From: Periplaneta americana
Taxonomy: Eukaryota; Arthropoda; Insecta; Blattodea; Blattidae
DNA length: 64,000 bases
Direction: 5' to 3'
Assembly: GCF_040183065.1 (NCBI RefSeq)
Contig: NC_091121.1
Span: 41,128,787-41,192,786, forward strand
Part shown: positions 1-12,263 of the stretch, piece by piece
Numbering within the stretch: position 1 is the first letter of the stretch
Layout: every line of letters begins with the position of its first letter
The notes under the pieces: generated by a model
Databases searched by the model: none
Seen by the model: the letters and a program-made list of their open reading frames with translations, nothing else
What the model was told of the DNA's origin: nothing
Made by a program: the position numbers and the translations under genes

Positions 1-936
1 GGGATATATTTTGAAGAAGATGGTACTCAAATTAAACAACTTTTAAAATAGATTGGAATAGTAATACTAATACTATATAGCGAAGATTATTAATCCAGTC
101 AGTTTTATATAATATACTTCAGACTCATTTCATTAAAATTCATTTACATAAATTTTCATCAAAAATTGGATTTATTTGAGTATAAACATGGGAGCGGCAT
201 TTAAACTACCTTTCTGTTGTAGATATACATGGACTTTGTTCACAGGTGTGTTAGAAATTCGAGCAAATCCTCGAGAATCATCTACATAGGAAGTTGGTAG
301 GAGTATTTAATTGAAATGTTATAGTACAGTTGGATGTAGATACAAATAAACAATCATCACTTGTAGGCCCAATACTACTAGAAGACGACAAAATTACATG
401 ATTAGTTAGCAAATATAATGTAAAAAGTACCTATTTAACTAGTGTATAGCATTTGACAGAAAAACAGTTGGTAGGTAGCATCTGTCATAGGGCACCAACA
501 TTGAAGAAATTGGCCTGCAAAATCTTCTTATTCTGAATATGGCTGTTGACGAGATAGCAAAATTATTTTGTACTGAGCTTAAAGCTGCCAGCTCCTTATC
601 GCTGTGAAGGGTAAGTGTTTGCCTGCTTCTCCCTCTTGATACATTTGCATGTGTGTGTGTGGATGGCCAATGTATGTTCGTGACTAACACCAGCAGAATT
701 TGCATGCGTCTACTAGGTTTCATTACTGGGGACCCAGTCAATGGCTTTGGCAATTCCATCATGCTCTGGAAAACAAATAGGAACGACATAAAATTTCACT
801 TGATTTAAAGTAAAAGAAAGAAAATTCAAATATCCAAATTCAATGTGAAAAAAGTAGGCCCATCCTTTGCCTTTATCAAATCCTGTTGCCTAAATTCATT
901 ACCAGTAACTATTAATCTGTTTTCCTTATTTTCCAG

Positions 937-1001
937 ATTGAGAATAAGTACAAAATTTCTACTTCAAGCATTAGTAACTTGTATCGAAAAAACAAAAAAG
1001 G
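937..1001 (+). CDS. grh: grainyhead transcription factor, penultimate coding exon
   Basis: This 65-nt exon encodes part of the C-terminal dimerisation domain of Grainyhead, a CP2-family transcription factor of epithelial and cuticle genes. It is preceded by a good acceptor (tattttccag) and followed by a consensus donor (gtaagt). The reading IENKYKIS-TSSISNLYRKNKKG matches the family's 'xxKYxxxxxxIxxLYKKxKKG' segment just before the conserved acidic motif. It ends two bases into a glycine codon, which the next exon completes. The exon is too short to be found as an open reading frame. Earlier exons lie outside the window or were not recognised in bases 1-936. Assignment rests on remembered family similarity together with exact splice phasing to the next exon. 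Confidence 0.85.
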
Positions 1002-1154
1002 GTAAGTTTACTCTGAGGAATTGTCTATTTGTTTTCCCCTTCGTAGTTAAGTTATTGTAACTTATACAACAATATCACAGCACCGTATTCATAAGAAAAA
1101 TGAACAACTATTCTTCAAGTAGAAATTTTGGACATCCAGGATGTACTAATATAA

Positions 1155-1499
1155 TTAGGGTGACCATATGTCCCACTTAAATTGGAGCAGCCCTGCTTTA
1201 GAACTGCAACATGTACACCTTCTTGTTCTACTCCAGAATATCATTTGTTCCTAATGTTCGAACAAAGACAGCTTTTGCTTTACTGTCGATTGGGTTCCTT
1301 ACCATTCATCTTATAACATAAATATTACTTGTATTACTTAATTTTCTACTACTTACTCGTAAATAAAAATGAAACTTTCTGTAATGCACCATAACCTGTT
1401 AATTTTTAGACAAACGGTATTATAGATGTTATTTTCGGAAGATATAAGAATGAAATTCGTCACTACTGTTCTCATTGTCAAAAATTATGGTCACCCTAA
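1155..1499. mobile_element. small inverted-repeat element (MITE-like) in the last grh intron
   Basis: The ends are inverted copies of ttagggtgaccat (1155-1167) and atggtcaccctaa (1487-1499). No coding capacity is visible. It lies within the intron between the two grh exons, in the same transcription unit. The superfamily is unclear because no convincing target duplication is seen. Confidence 0.5.
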
Positions 1500-1780
1500 G
1501 ACAATTATTTAACTTACCGTTAGACAAATAACAGCTTCTACTAACTTTTTAACAAAGCATTTGCACTAATCATTCATATGGTAGTTAGAGTGTAGAAATA
1601 AGTGATAGATGTTAGAATAGTCTTTGGAGCCTTATCACTTGGGCTTGTTGATATGCCGTAAAAGTAAATTAATTAAACTCATTTGCCTTAAATGGAATGA
1701 TCTGCAAAACAAGAGTAGTGTAGTATTTGGATTAGCATTTTCGTGTAAGTTATTAAATCCTCTTTTACTTTCACTTTCAG

Positions 1781-1910
1781 GATTATAGCCAAAATTGATG
1801 ATGATATGCTCAAGTACTACTGCAACGAAGACCTCTTTCTTCTGGAGATAAAGCAGGTGGAGGGAGATGATGCTTTTGAAGTCACGCTCATTGAAGTTTT
1901 GGATCACTAG
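1781..1910 (+). CDS. grh: grainyhead transcription factor, terminal coding exon with stop
   Basis: The exon follows acceptor tcactttcag and joins the previous exon in phase, giving ...KKG-IIAKIDDDMLKYYCNED... and ending ...FEVTLIEVLDH-stop at TAG 1908-1910. Vertebrate GRHL proteins end with the same pattern: a 'DDN(I/M)(I/L)xxYxNED' motif and a final 'VTLxE(I/V)'. This is the dimerisation domain that lets Grainyhead bind DNA as a dimer. It is a nuclear protein acting on epidermal barrier, junction and wound genes. No frameshift or premature stop is present, so the allele looks functional. The opposite-strand reading frame over 1635-1919 is a shadow of this exon. Confidence 0.88.
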
Positions 1911-2156
1911 CAGCAACATCTATTGCTGCTTCATCTATATCAGTCTTTCATTGCGATGCCATGGGGGCAAGTGTGTCATTGTATTCTCATTGTTCATTTG
2001 AGTATAACTACTACTATTACTACCACTATTATTACTATTACTACTACTGCTATATCATAATAATAATAATTATTGTTATCTTATGTTAGAGTGAAGAATA
2101 AAATATATGTTCTATTAAATTTATCATATTTGTCCTCTAGTAAGCAAGTGAATAAA
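1911..2156 (+). promoter_or_regulatory. grh: grh 3' UTR with polyadenylation signals
   Basis: AATAAA hexamers occur at 2097-2102 and 2151-2156, the second followed by T/GT-rich sequence. A trinucleotide repeat of act/att units lies at about 1998-2065. Which signal is used cannot be told from sequence. Confidence 0.5.
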
Positions 2157-2909
2157 TGTGTTTTATTGACAACATTTAAGAGTGATGGTTATTGTTTATA
2201 TTTATTTTTTATACAATGAAACCGTTATCAAAATACTGTAACAGTGTATATGAGACCAAGTTCAAGAAATGGATTTGAACAGCATCAAGTGCGTGAGTGA
2301 ATGGTGAAAGAGTGAGCGAGCGTGTGTTATACATCTCCATTTCAGTGATGACTCAACTCTTCTGCAGTTTTGACTCTGTGAAGATAAGCGGATAAATGGA
2401 CAACATGAAGTAATAATATGGGAACAGGTGTCGAGAAGAAATTCGTGAAATGGAGAGAGAATGTTTTGTAAAAAAAGAAAAACGAAAAAAATATGATAAA
2501 GATATATATACATATATAGATAAACTGCCCTGTTTGTAAAATTAGATCACATCTACTGCATTTGAATCTAAATTCATCTAACATTATCATCTTTCTGGGA
2601 TGAGGATATAGTTATAGAATCATTGTGAGGTTTATGTTATATTTGTTGTGTTTTTAGTTTAAAAAGGACCTGTTTCAGGGTTTGTTGATCTCAAAATGTC
2701 AGAGAACATTAAAAAAAACGGAAGAAAGGCACAAATGAATACAGTTGAGTGTTACTCCCTGTTGATCAGACAAGAAAACGCCTTGTCTAGAGGTGAATAA
2801 TAAAAACAGTCCTGCACAAGAATTGTGTGACGACATATGACACACCATCTTGAACACATTAGTTCTTTACAATATTGCGACATGAGAAGATAGAAGGTAT
2901 ATTTATTGT

Positions 2910-3252
2910 TAGGATGACCATTACATTCAAAACTTACTTTGGAATGATCAGACTTAACCTCACCCAAAAACATTCCCTTTTTTTATTTTTTGTCAAAATA
3001 TTGATTCTCGATGAATACTCATGTAACTTCCTTTAATAATCTAAATAAGTTTAAAGTAGTGAATAATTCTCATGTTGAATTAAATAAACAATTTGAGAAT
3101 CTATTGGAAGTGAAATGAAAGTTTTACTACCGGTACTTATTCAATAATTTCTAATTTTGAATTAGAACAAAAGAAAACTTTTATAGAAGAAAACCTATGG
3201 AATGAGTATAAACTGGACAGCTTTATTTAAAGTATAAGGGATGGTCATCCTA
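2910..3252. mobile_element. second MITE-like element with related ends
   Basis: The ends taggatgaccat (2910) and atggtcatccta (3241-3252) are inverted copies of each other and resemble the ends of the 1155-1499 element (ttagggtgaccat). The length (343 bp) is almost the same (345 bp). A solitary similar end (aggatgaccat) occurs at about 6260. Confidence 0.45.
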
Positions 3253-6200
3253 CGTAGAATCTTTGTCCTGTCTGCAGCTGAAAATGAACCCCATTGTGAC
3301 CAAGTTGCTATCATCACTTAAATGCAGAACTCTTGTAAGTAATCAACTATATATTACAGTTCACAAAGTGAAAAAATTATTGTTTTAGCAACTTGTTCAC
3401 CATCCCCAAAAACTAGAGCTGGCGTTTTTAAAAGTGGCTGTATTATAAGTTACGTTTTTGAGTGACTACAGAAAACAACATTTAACTATAGCAGAGTTGG
3501 CAAACCTTATCACCACTTGGTACCAAAACAAGAACAGAAGTTATTTGAAATATGATCAGCCATATCTACTGCTGGTTACATAATATCAGTCGTAATTGTA
3601 CCCTCTGTAAAGGGGGGGGTTTCTTAAATTGCATTTTCACTATATTCATACATGTGCAATCAAAAGTACTTGTACTTGTGAATATCAAACTTGATTAACT
3701 GCTTCACATGCAGTGAAGATTTATATAATTGCAGTTTACGGGAAAATATATCAGGTGCCAAGCTTGGCATAAATGCCAATGGTTTGCTATCCCTGTCCTA
3801 TGGTAATTAATTACCTCCAACTGTTAAAATGTGTTGAGAAACACTTAATTAGCACAGAAGAAGTCATCATTTCAATGCAACATTATTGTCTGATAGTAAA
3901 AGCCATATACTTTTGACTGCTTGACGAAAAAAAGACTAACTCTGTCTTCCACTAATTATGTAATAGTTATTAGTAGGATATTGTTGTTATTTTAGAAGGT
4001 AGTTTCATAGATTGTTAATATACTAATAGGGAACCTTGTACTGGAGAAAATTTTGTGTGTTGTTACGTCACAATTTGATTTCTATTCAATAAAAGTAACA
4101 CACAACATAAAGCAGACAATAATGTCACCAGTACGTAGGTCACTGTGATACACAAAAGACATTAAAATTACTATCAGAGCGATAGTGTTTGTTGCTAAAT
4201 GGATGTAATCTTTTCCTCTTTGTAATAAGAGGAAATTGGGTTATGAAATGGGTACTTAAAACATAAACCAGGTATGAAGCTCAATACTTCAAGATAAATA
4301 AACGAAGAATTACATAAATGCTATGCTTAATTACTACTGGAACAACGACGTGTAACTTCCTTAATTCAAAATATTTAGATAAGAAGAGAAAAAGCATTTA
4401 ATCTGGAACTTTGCATGTGTAATTAATTTTGGAAAGAGAAAAGAGCAGAACATCCATTTAAACCCCACTGATTGATTATTGCGTACCTGAGTTTCTGTTG
4501 TGTTTATTATAATCTTTTTAATTAAAATATCATTCAGTAGCATAAAAATAATTTCAAATAAAATAATGAAGAAAAACAATTTTTCTCAGAGGATTACCAA
4601 GTACGTAATAACAGTAATTTTCGTCATTTTATTGCTTTTTGTTTCTGTGTATTAACTAACAGCAAAACCTCAACATTATATGAATTTTAAAAGTGAAACT
4701 TTAAGATGTCATCATTTAAATATATATTTATATATTCTAGTGGTGATGGTGAAGGTTGTTGTGAACAAGGCCGGTCTCCAAAATCCGCGTTTGTGTTTTA
4801 TATAAGTATAATAATATAAAGTTGTGCGAGTGCATGTGTTTTGTATATTAATTGTGCGTGCCCTAATTTATTGAGTAGTATTTTTGTTCCTCTTTGTGTG
4901 TTGCCCATTTTTAATTATTATAATAATTATTATTATTGTTATAAACATTTTGATACATTTATATGTCATTTAAGAAATCTTAGTATCAAGTATTTTCATG
5001 GGTAACATCAGAGATGTGATTGTATGTAATGTAATGTATCTCTCAAAAATATATTATTTAAGCGTATGGTATATTAAACTCAAGATTGTAGTGTAGACTC
5101 TTTGCTGATTATTTAAAACAACATGGCCTTGGCCTTTGCTTCTGAGCTGATGGAAGAACGTCAAAATTGTATAATTTAGTAGTTTAACAAATGGTGAAAA
5201 TAAATTAAATAAGTAAATGGAACTTGATTGCAATATTTATGTGCCAAAAATAAATATTTGTGGTAGTGTTAGGTTTAAAAATAGACTAGAGCTATACAAA
5301 ATTCCTGTATAAGTTTTGAAGATGGAAAGTCATGTTATGAGATATGTATTTGTTTTATCACATTTTGGTTAGATTTTTGAGAGGTGCATTGCTACTAATA
5401 ATTGATCACTGTACATGGTATCAAATAAGTAAGTTTATTAACAATAGAAATGAATTCTCCCAGGGCTCTTTGTTTAATCCAGTTCTCTACCATTTTAGAG
5501 AAGTACCTGCCTTATGGCAGAATCTACCTACTAGCTGTTCCCTTTCCTATTGGTAGCAAAAGCCTAAAAATACTGAAAAAACATTTATTACTCAGGATCT
5601 TAGAGGAAGAGGATGGCATCTTATAAGGAAGAATTTGTTGCCACGTCTGTGCCTCCAAGCCTCTGATTTTTTTACATGATCCTGAAGCATAGAAAGCAGA
5701 GTTTGTAACGAGAATTGAATTACAGAAGAGACAATATAGAATATAGAGTTTTATTGTCATTAATAAAGATATTACAAAATTTTGTTAGAAACAGTCACTA
5801 AAAAGTAATCTCTACCATCCATTTTCATTTAATGAGCATATAATTTCTATGATACTTATAGATTAAAGAAAAACGCTATACCATAAAATAAATATACATA
5901 CCAAGACTTGTTTCAGGTTGATAAAAATTAGTTGAGAACTTTTGAGGCATGTTAGTGTTATGTGATGTAGTTCTCTTTCAGAGATGATGAAATAAATGTC
6001 ACTACCATATCATCTCTTTAACCTCTCGTGCATACGAACATTTTCTAATAATTTAGAAATTTTTTAACGCTGATAAAATAGTTTAATCTTTATTTTAAGT
6101 TGCATTTATAATACCTAAGTAATTTTATATTGAACGAACAAAGCATGTATGAGTTATTAAACACATTATTTCTCAATAATAAATACTGTATTTGTATAAA

Positions 6201-8135
6201 ACTTTTTCCTTTTATCTATATAAAAATTATTGGCAACTTACTTTGATCATAAATTGAATAGGATGACCATATTAATTAGAACATAAAAACCACAACAAAT
6301 TTTATTTCTTAAACATTTTCAAATAGTACAGTACTTGAATTGCAATACAGTTTTGCAACTAACATGGAATTTATGCAAATTACAGTTATTCCAGTGTTCC
6401 GGGATCTTTTTCTTGTATTTTTCATCATGGAACCGAGAAATGTGTTAATAATTATGTTTTTAATAACATTTTTCCTTGAATTTCACTTAGGCCTGGAAAG
6501 TCTTAAAGTTGGACGAAAATGAAATTAAAAACGACAAAATTCCCATGCTTTGGACAGCAATCATCTTCCTGTCTGCTATAATATACGTACAGAGTTCCAC
6601 CACTCTTTCCTCCAGAAGAAAAGCACTGGATACTTTCATATTCTTTGCATTATTGTTAAAATATCCTCAGTAAATCTACATAATTTTCTTTTCTTATAAC
6701 GTATGTATCAAAACTTTTATTAATGAGATTAGTTTAGTATTACAGAAATTACAGTTTTGCTCTTTGGTATTTTACAGAGGTAAATTTCAAACTATGGTTG
6801 GGGGATTGTTAATTCCAATAATTGGACATACCCTACCGGTAATCCAAAAGTAGACACATAGTGTACAAGATTTATCCAGACAAAAAGTTCAATTAATACA
6901 TATCAATAAATTAATGTGAAACAATGTACCTTGCATTATGCAAAACGAGACACCCAGTCACCCTAGACATGAAAATTTAATACAAAATAGTACCACTATT
7001 ACCCGTCAGAATACATTTAGTATTTATAAAATGCATTTGTTGTGTCATGATCTAGAAGTAGCATGTTATTTGGATACAATAATTCAATTCTCTATACAAA
7101 CTCAGGACGTAATAACCATACTATAATATTCTGAACTATCTTCAATAATTTTAACTGCTCACGTTGAGTAATATCACATGACAGCAAAGAATTAGTTTAG
7201 GTTAAAAATCACTGTTTTGTACTATTGTAAATATTTCAACTTCTGCTCATATTATCTTCTTTGAATTTTAAAATAACCCAACAAAAGAACATGTAAACTT
7301 ATGTGCCATCATGGTAGAATGCAAGTCAAGATCAAGCAATATAGAACAAAATTGCGAACGATCAGGGCTGCCAAGCAGCAAATGGATGTTCACCATGATG
7401 TTTGTTTCTTTAACGTTGAAAACAAAGTAATGTACAAATTTTTTTTCGTATGGAAATGAAACTATTTTTATAAAGTACGTATCAAAAGATATCTGTTACA
7501 CTAAGTGATTCATCATTCAACAACAATCACTTCCATTATGTTTACATTTAGTAAGTTCTTGCATTAGAGCTAGTGTAATGACATCAATTCTTCCAAATAT
7601 AAATGTCTTGCCATTGCCAGAGAAATTAACACTATCAAGCATCAAAATGTTTCCATGTGATAGAAAGAGGATATGTGAAAATTGTGTGCTGTGAATAATC
7701 TGTTTTCTTTTATGCATAATATGTGCCCCTCATGTACACGCTTTTTTCATTCATTAACGAGGCCTGTGTTATTAATATACAGTGTGAGACGAAATTATGT
7801 GAGCTTAACGAGACCTGTCGTGCTTTTTGATATACGGTACAGTACATACAATTTTATTATATAAACAATGTTTCTAGAATAAGGACCCATAATTTTGGCT
7901 CCACACAAATCAATCAAATGATTATGGGTTAATTTCATATGAAGGACTCAATCAAATTGTAATTACATGTTATGGTATTGTGGAAACCTTCGGTTGCTTT
8001 TTTTTTTTTTATTATAGTTATTTTTGTACCATGCTTAGGTGCAAAATAAAAAGTATATTAAACAGATTTATTGTGTAATCCTCATTTCTAATTAGCCTAC
8101 TTTTATCCTTAAATTGAAATAATGTGTACATATAG
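3253..8135. other. AT-rich intergenic stretch without recognised genes
   Basis: Only short reading frames of low complexity are present, and none resembles a known family. Simple-sequence patches occur (for example attatt repeats near 4919-4942). I see no convincing exon with splice signals here. Confidence 0.6.
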
Positions 8136-8981
8136 CAGTGGCATAGCTAAAAAGCTCAGCTTCCCCAGTTAATAATAATTTCATAAAAAACCTGGAGTGT
8201 ATGGACAAAATTATTTATTAATTTTAATAGAATTTATATATTGTGATGCGGCAGCTCAGGATGATTTGTGATGCAGCAGTAAACAAGAAGTCTGCACACA
8301 CCAGCTTCCAAGCAGACTGGTTTCTTACTCTCATTCTTCTGTGTAACCCACCCCGCAGATTTTCCATCCCTTTCTAACTAAACTATCCTGGTCGTAAGGC
8401 TCGCAAGAAGCTAGCTTTGACATTGAAAATAAGTAGTTTCCGAGTTATCCCTTTTCATCAGTTATGTTCAGTTGAAGTGTTAGTGTGCATTGTAGCTGAT
8501 ATAATAAATAATGAGTGAAATAACAGTTCCTGACACCAATTTACTTGAATTTTTTAGGACAATTCTATTATCAAGACTGACTTACGAACAAAAGTGTGAT
8601 CTAAAAAACAAATGACCGACTCCCTTGCTGTCAATGAAGGACACAACTGAGACAGACGCATACTTATGTAATGATACTAATACTGTATCTATTGACAGTT
8701 AATACTGTGATTACTCTAACTATGACAGGGAGTGAGCTAATGTTATACGTATACGTGTCTATTTGTTAGAGATATGTGTAAACCGTGAAATCGTATTTTA
8801 CTATGTACCATTTGAGGTCATGCCTTATTGGTGTTACAAGGTTCCAACCAATCTTCGACTGCTGACTTGACATTGACTACTATTTATTTCAAGACTATAT
8901 TTTTGTAATACGTTTTCTCATATTGCATGAAAGACAACTTGAATTAGCTTCCCCCGCTCAAAATTTCATGCTATGCCACTG
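8136..8981. mobile_element. non-autonomous hAT element with perfect 8-bp target duplication
   Basis: The termini are cagtggcatagc (8136) and gctatgccactg (ends 8981), perfectly inverted over 12 bp. They are flanked by the 8-bp direct repeat acatatag at 8128-8135 and 8982-8989, the signature of hAT transposition. No transposase frame is left. Near 8815-8875 it contains a fragment of the dispersed repeat also present at 11150 and 52920. Confidence 0.82.
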
Positions 8982-9451
8982 ACATATAGCAGTTTCAATT
9001 ATACTGGAAGAATAAAGGAGAAAAGAAAAGGAGATCGAATATAGATTTTGGCCCCATTATTTTAAGTATTATAATGCTGGAGCAGCAAAAGGATCAAGCA
9101 TCTACAAGGTGAAACAGGTAGAAGAGACAACCCTGCTAGTAGCATTTGGCTGTGGCTCAAGTGTTGTTACAGCAAGCATTTGATATGTGTGCGATTATTA
9201 CTTGTGGGGAACTCTAAAATATAAGAATCTAGATGAGTAATCTCCACACTAAAAATGAGCTGCATGCAGTGCAAGGAATAACACAATGTGGACCGTAAAG
9301 ACTGGCGAACATTAAGAAGCTATTAAAAATTCTATTCCTTTTTAAAATCCGTTTGAAAGGGATGAGAGCACTACTCAATTTACTGTAGGAGCACTGAAGG
9401 GCTACTACTAGTAGTAGTAGTAGTTGTTGTTGTTGCTATTGTCATTTAGTC

Positions 9452-10270
9452 CAGTGTTCCGCAATCTTTTTTTTACTCACGGCACACCCTAGACCAGCCT
9501 AGACTCAATATGGCGCACCAAAATGTTAATCCCCTCAAAAATAAAATATATGATGTGACTCTCTTAATATAATTATGTAATGCAATCACATTTACTATTA
9601 TTATTATTATTATTATCATCATCATCATCATCATCATCGTCCTTGCAGGTATTAGGCCTAGTGGTCTGTTACGGTCTCCATCCATCTTTTCAGGGGGCGT
9701 CCCAAAGATCGTCTTCCATGTGGTATATAGCAGAGAATTTGTCTTGGGAATCTGGAACGGTCCATTCTATTGGCATGGTTAAGCCATTTTTGTCTATAGT
9801 AGTTGAGATGTTCATAAATAGGTGTAATTTTCAATTCTTTTGAAATTAGTTCATTCCTTTTGTGGTCAAGCAAGCTGTAGCTGGCAGTCCTCCTTAGAAA
9901 TCTCATTTCCGCAGTTGTTAGGCGTTGAACATCTGAGTTTCGGACAGTCCAGGCCTCACTACCATACATGAGGACAGGTCTTGCTAGAACTTTATATGTT
10001 TTTAACCTGGTATGTTTTTGGGTTTTCGTGGTTGTGAAAACCTGGTTGATGGTTCTTAAGGCTCCATTAAAATGTTGAATATTTTCAGATACAGTATATC
10101 AGTAACAGGTAAATATGTCGAATTATAACCTAAATATTTAAATGAATTTACCTGTTCTAACATATGGTTTCCAAAGCAAATTTTACTCCTAACTGGCTGT
10201 TTACCCTTGGAACGCCATAATTTTTGTTTTGTTTGGGGAAATTTTCATACTGAAATTTTGTGCTATTATT

Positions 10271-10317
<47 letters not shown>

Positions 10318-11141
10318 CATCATTATTATAAAACAGAAATCGACTCTTGCATTTATTAACAGTTTGTGAACTTTAATTCACTGTAGAAAGTACACATTTC
10401 TATTACTAATATTAAAGTAAATAACTCTAGTCACACTTTCAATGTGATATTTGTACCTGCTTAGCTGCACATAAGTGGCTGATCCACGGCGGAATTGTTG
10501 ACAGTGCAAGCCTGATTTCTTCATCTTCATTTCTTCATCATTTCTCCCTCTTTAATGTTTTAATTTCAGTTAACGTCAAGAAGCCCAGTCCACACATATA
10601 TGTAGTTGAAAATGACAACATACTAACTTTCACTACTTCGTGGATCACAATTTTCAGAGGACATGGCAAAGACTCGCGGTGAATGAGACAGTGGTCGCTC
10701 CGTATGCTAGAATATACTTCACGTAATTTAGCCACGAATCCTTTCTTAGAAGCGGTTCCATCTGTAAAACGCTAATGCAATCCTCCAATGTAAATACATT
10801 ACGGACCACATATTCATTAGTTTTACGAAATATTTCTTCACTGGTTGCTCGCTCAGGCACTTCTTTGCACAAAAAGAAAAAATGCAATTACATCCCCATA
10901 AATGTAACGAATGTAGGAAAGAAGTTGTGCGTGACTGTTAATATCGGTGGACTCGTCTATCTGAAGTGAGAACTCCTGACTGGTCTTTATTTTCTCCTCC
11001 GTAATGTCTTGGATGTCATTGGACATGTCACTAACTCGGCGGCTGAGAGAGGAATTTAATTTTATTAATTTTTTACAATAATAGGTAAAAGTTCACGTCA
11101 CACCTTTCACCTTGAGGAGGCACACCCGTTGCGGAACACTG
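9452..11141 (-). mobile_element. hAT transposon with degenerate transposase, interrupted by an RTE LINE
   Basis: Inverted ends cagtgttccgc / gcggaacactg are bordered by atttagtc (9444-9451) and gtttagtc (11142-11149), an 8-bp duplication with one mismatch. On the minus strand, from 11048 down to about 10560, pieces of a ZBED5-like hAT transposase can be read: a 'RRVSDMSNDIQDI...FSLQIDESTD' segment, 'CKEVPERATSEEIFRKTNEY' and 'SDHCLIHRES' (family 'THCxxHRE' motif). These pieces are in different frames, so the gene is dead. An RTE fragment lies between about 9597 and 10265. Confidence 0.85.
9597..10265 (-). mobile_element. 5'-truncated RTE-type LINE fragment nested in the hAT
   Basis: The minus strand encodes the end of the reverse transcriptase ORF: 'MYGSEAWTV...' followed by 'RMDRSRFPRQIL' and 'GRRSLGRPLKRWMETV' (frame 9658-9969), typical of the RTE C-terminus. 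Its 3' end runs into a (cat)n/(att)n microsatellite at about 9596-9642, as RTE elements usually do. The 5' part is decayed and missing. Confidence 0.75.
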
Positions 11142-11149
11142 GTTTAGTC

Positions 11150-11705
11150 GACTGTCCGAAGAGAGGACTGAACCTCACAAGTGATACCAAGAAGGCACCA
11201 CTTTTAAGGCGACTAGGCCAGGAGATAATGGGATAGAGTGGCCAGTTCCTTTCCCCCTCCATTGCATACATCGCCAATTAGCCACATATTATATTAGTCA
11301 GACTAAAGATGCACACGAACAAATGTTCTTCCTCTGGGTCCACACCTGTGGAGTAACAGTCAGCACGTCTGGCCGTGAAACCAGGTGGCCCGAGTTCGAA
11401 TCCCGGTCAGGGCAAGTTACCTGGTTGAGGTTTTTTCCGGGGTTTTCCCTCAACCCAATACGAGCAAATGCTGGGTAACTTTCGGTGCTGGACCCCGGAC
11501 TCATTTCACCGGCATTATCACCTTCATTTCATTCAGACGCTAAATAACCTGGATGTTGATACAGCATCATAAATAACCCAATAAAATAAAAAATAATAAA
11601 ACAAATAAAATAAATCTTCCTCTGACACAAATTGTCATGTGAGATGATGCCTGATAATAGATGTACATATCAGCCAGAATCTCAATCAGAGAATGGGCTA
11701 CTAGT
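11150..11705 (-). repeat. dispersed repeat 'X' (retroposon-like), interrupted by a SINE
   Basis: Bases 11150-11326 plus 11625-11705 read on the minus strand match 52930-53199 on the plus strand almost throughout. Shared words include catctattatcaggc / gcctgataatagatg, aaggaactggcca and ttcttcctctgac. A partial third copy is at 8815-8875. Family unknown; a trailing run of caa/act units beyond the hAT at 9400-9443 would suit a retroposon tail. Confidence 0.65.
11337..11614 (+). mobile_element. tRNA-derived SINE (family 1) with 10-bp target duplications
   Basis: The head has an RNA polymerase III B box (gagttcgaatcccgg) and a tRNA-like A-box region, followed by a conserved body and a tail of aaataaaataa units. 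Exact direct repeats tcttcctctg flank it (11327-11336 and 11615-11624). It sits inside repeat X, and the intact X copy near 53000 shows the uninterrupted target. A second copy is at 58081-58336. The tRNA-like head is not a functional tRNA gene. Confidence 0.9.
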
Positions 11706-12263
11706 AACCAGCAAAAATATTGAGCTCCTTCGTTGCCTCTAACAATATTTATGTGAGATCAAAATTTTTAAGTCTATCAAAACTGGCCGGAAATACTATT
11801 ATAATTGTGTAATCCATTAGTGAGGCATGGTGCTGAATTAGATATTGTCAAAATGGATGACAAAGGTTCAACTTCTGAAAATCTTTACAAATGAAGTAAT
11901 AAGTTACTGTAGCAACAATGCTAGTGCAATTATAAATACAGATTGATCTTTTGCCACATACTTTCAGAAAGGAAATTCAGAAATTGTAATAATGTCGAGC
12001 ATATGCCATTCGGCTCATCTAAATTAGGATTAGTGGCAGTGATAGCATAAGGTTAGTTACATTGACAGTAATTAGAGTAACTGGACATCACATTATAACT
12101 GCAGACATTTCTAATATATAAATATCAGGAACTAACAGCATTGTAGATGTTTTCTTTCTTTAAAAATATGTTACCCGTATCCCATTCTATTGTGTTAATC
12201 ATGTCGCTATCGTCACTAATTTCAATAACCCTCAGGGGAGCCTGTAACCCCTTGCGTCCCCAG

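Noticed and set aside
439..789. 116-codon minus-strand frame upstream of the grh exon
   Set aside because: No domain recognised; contains a ca/tg-rich stretch and lies within probable grh intron sequence on the opposite strand.
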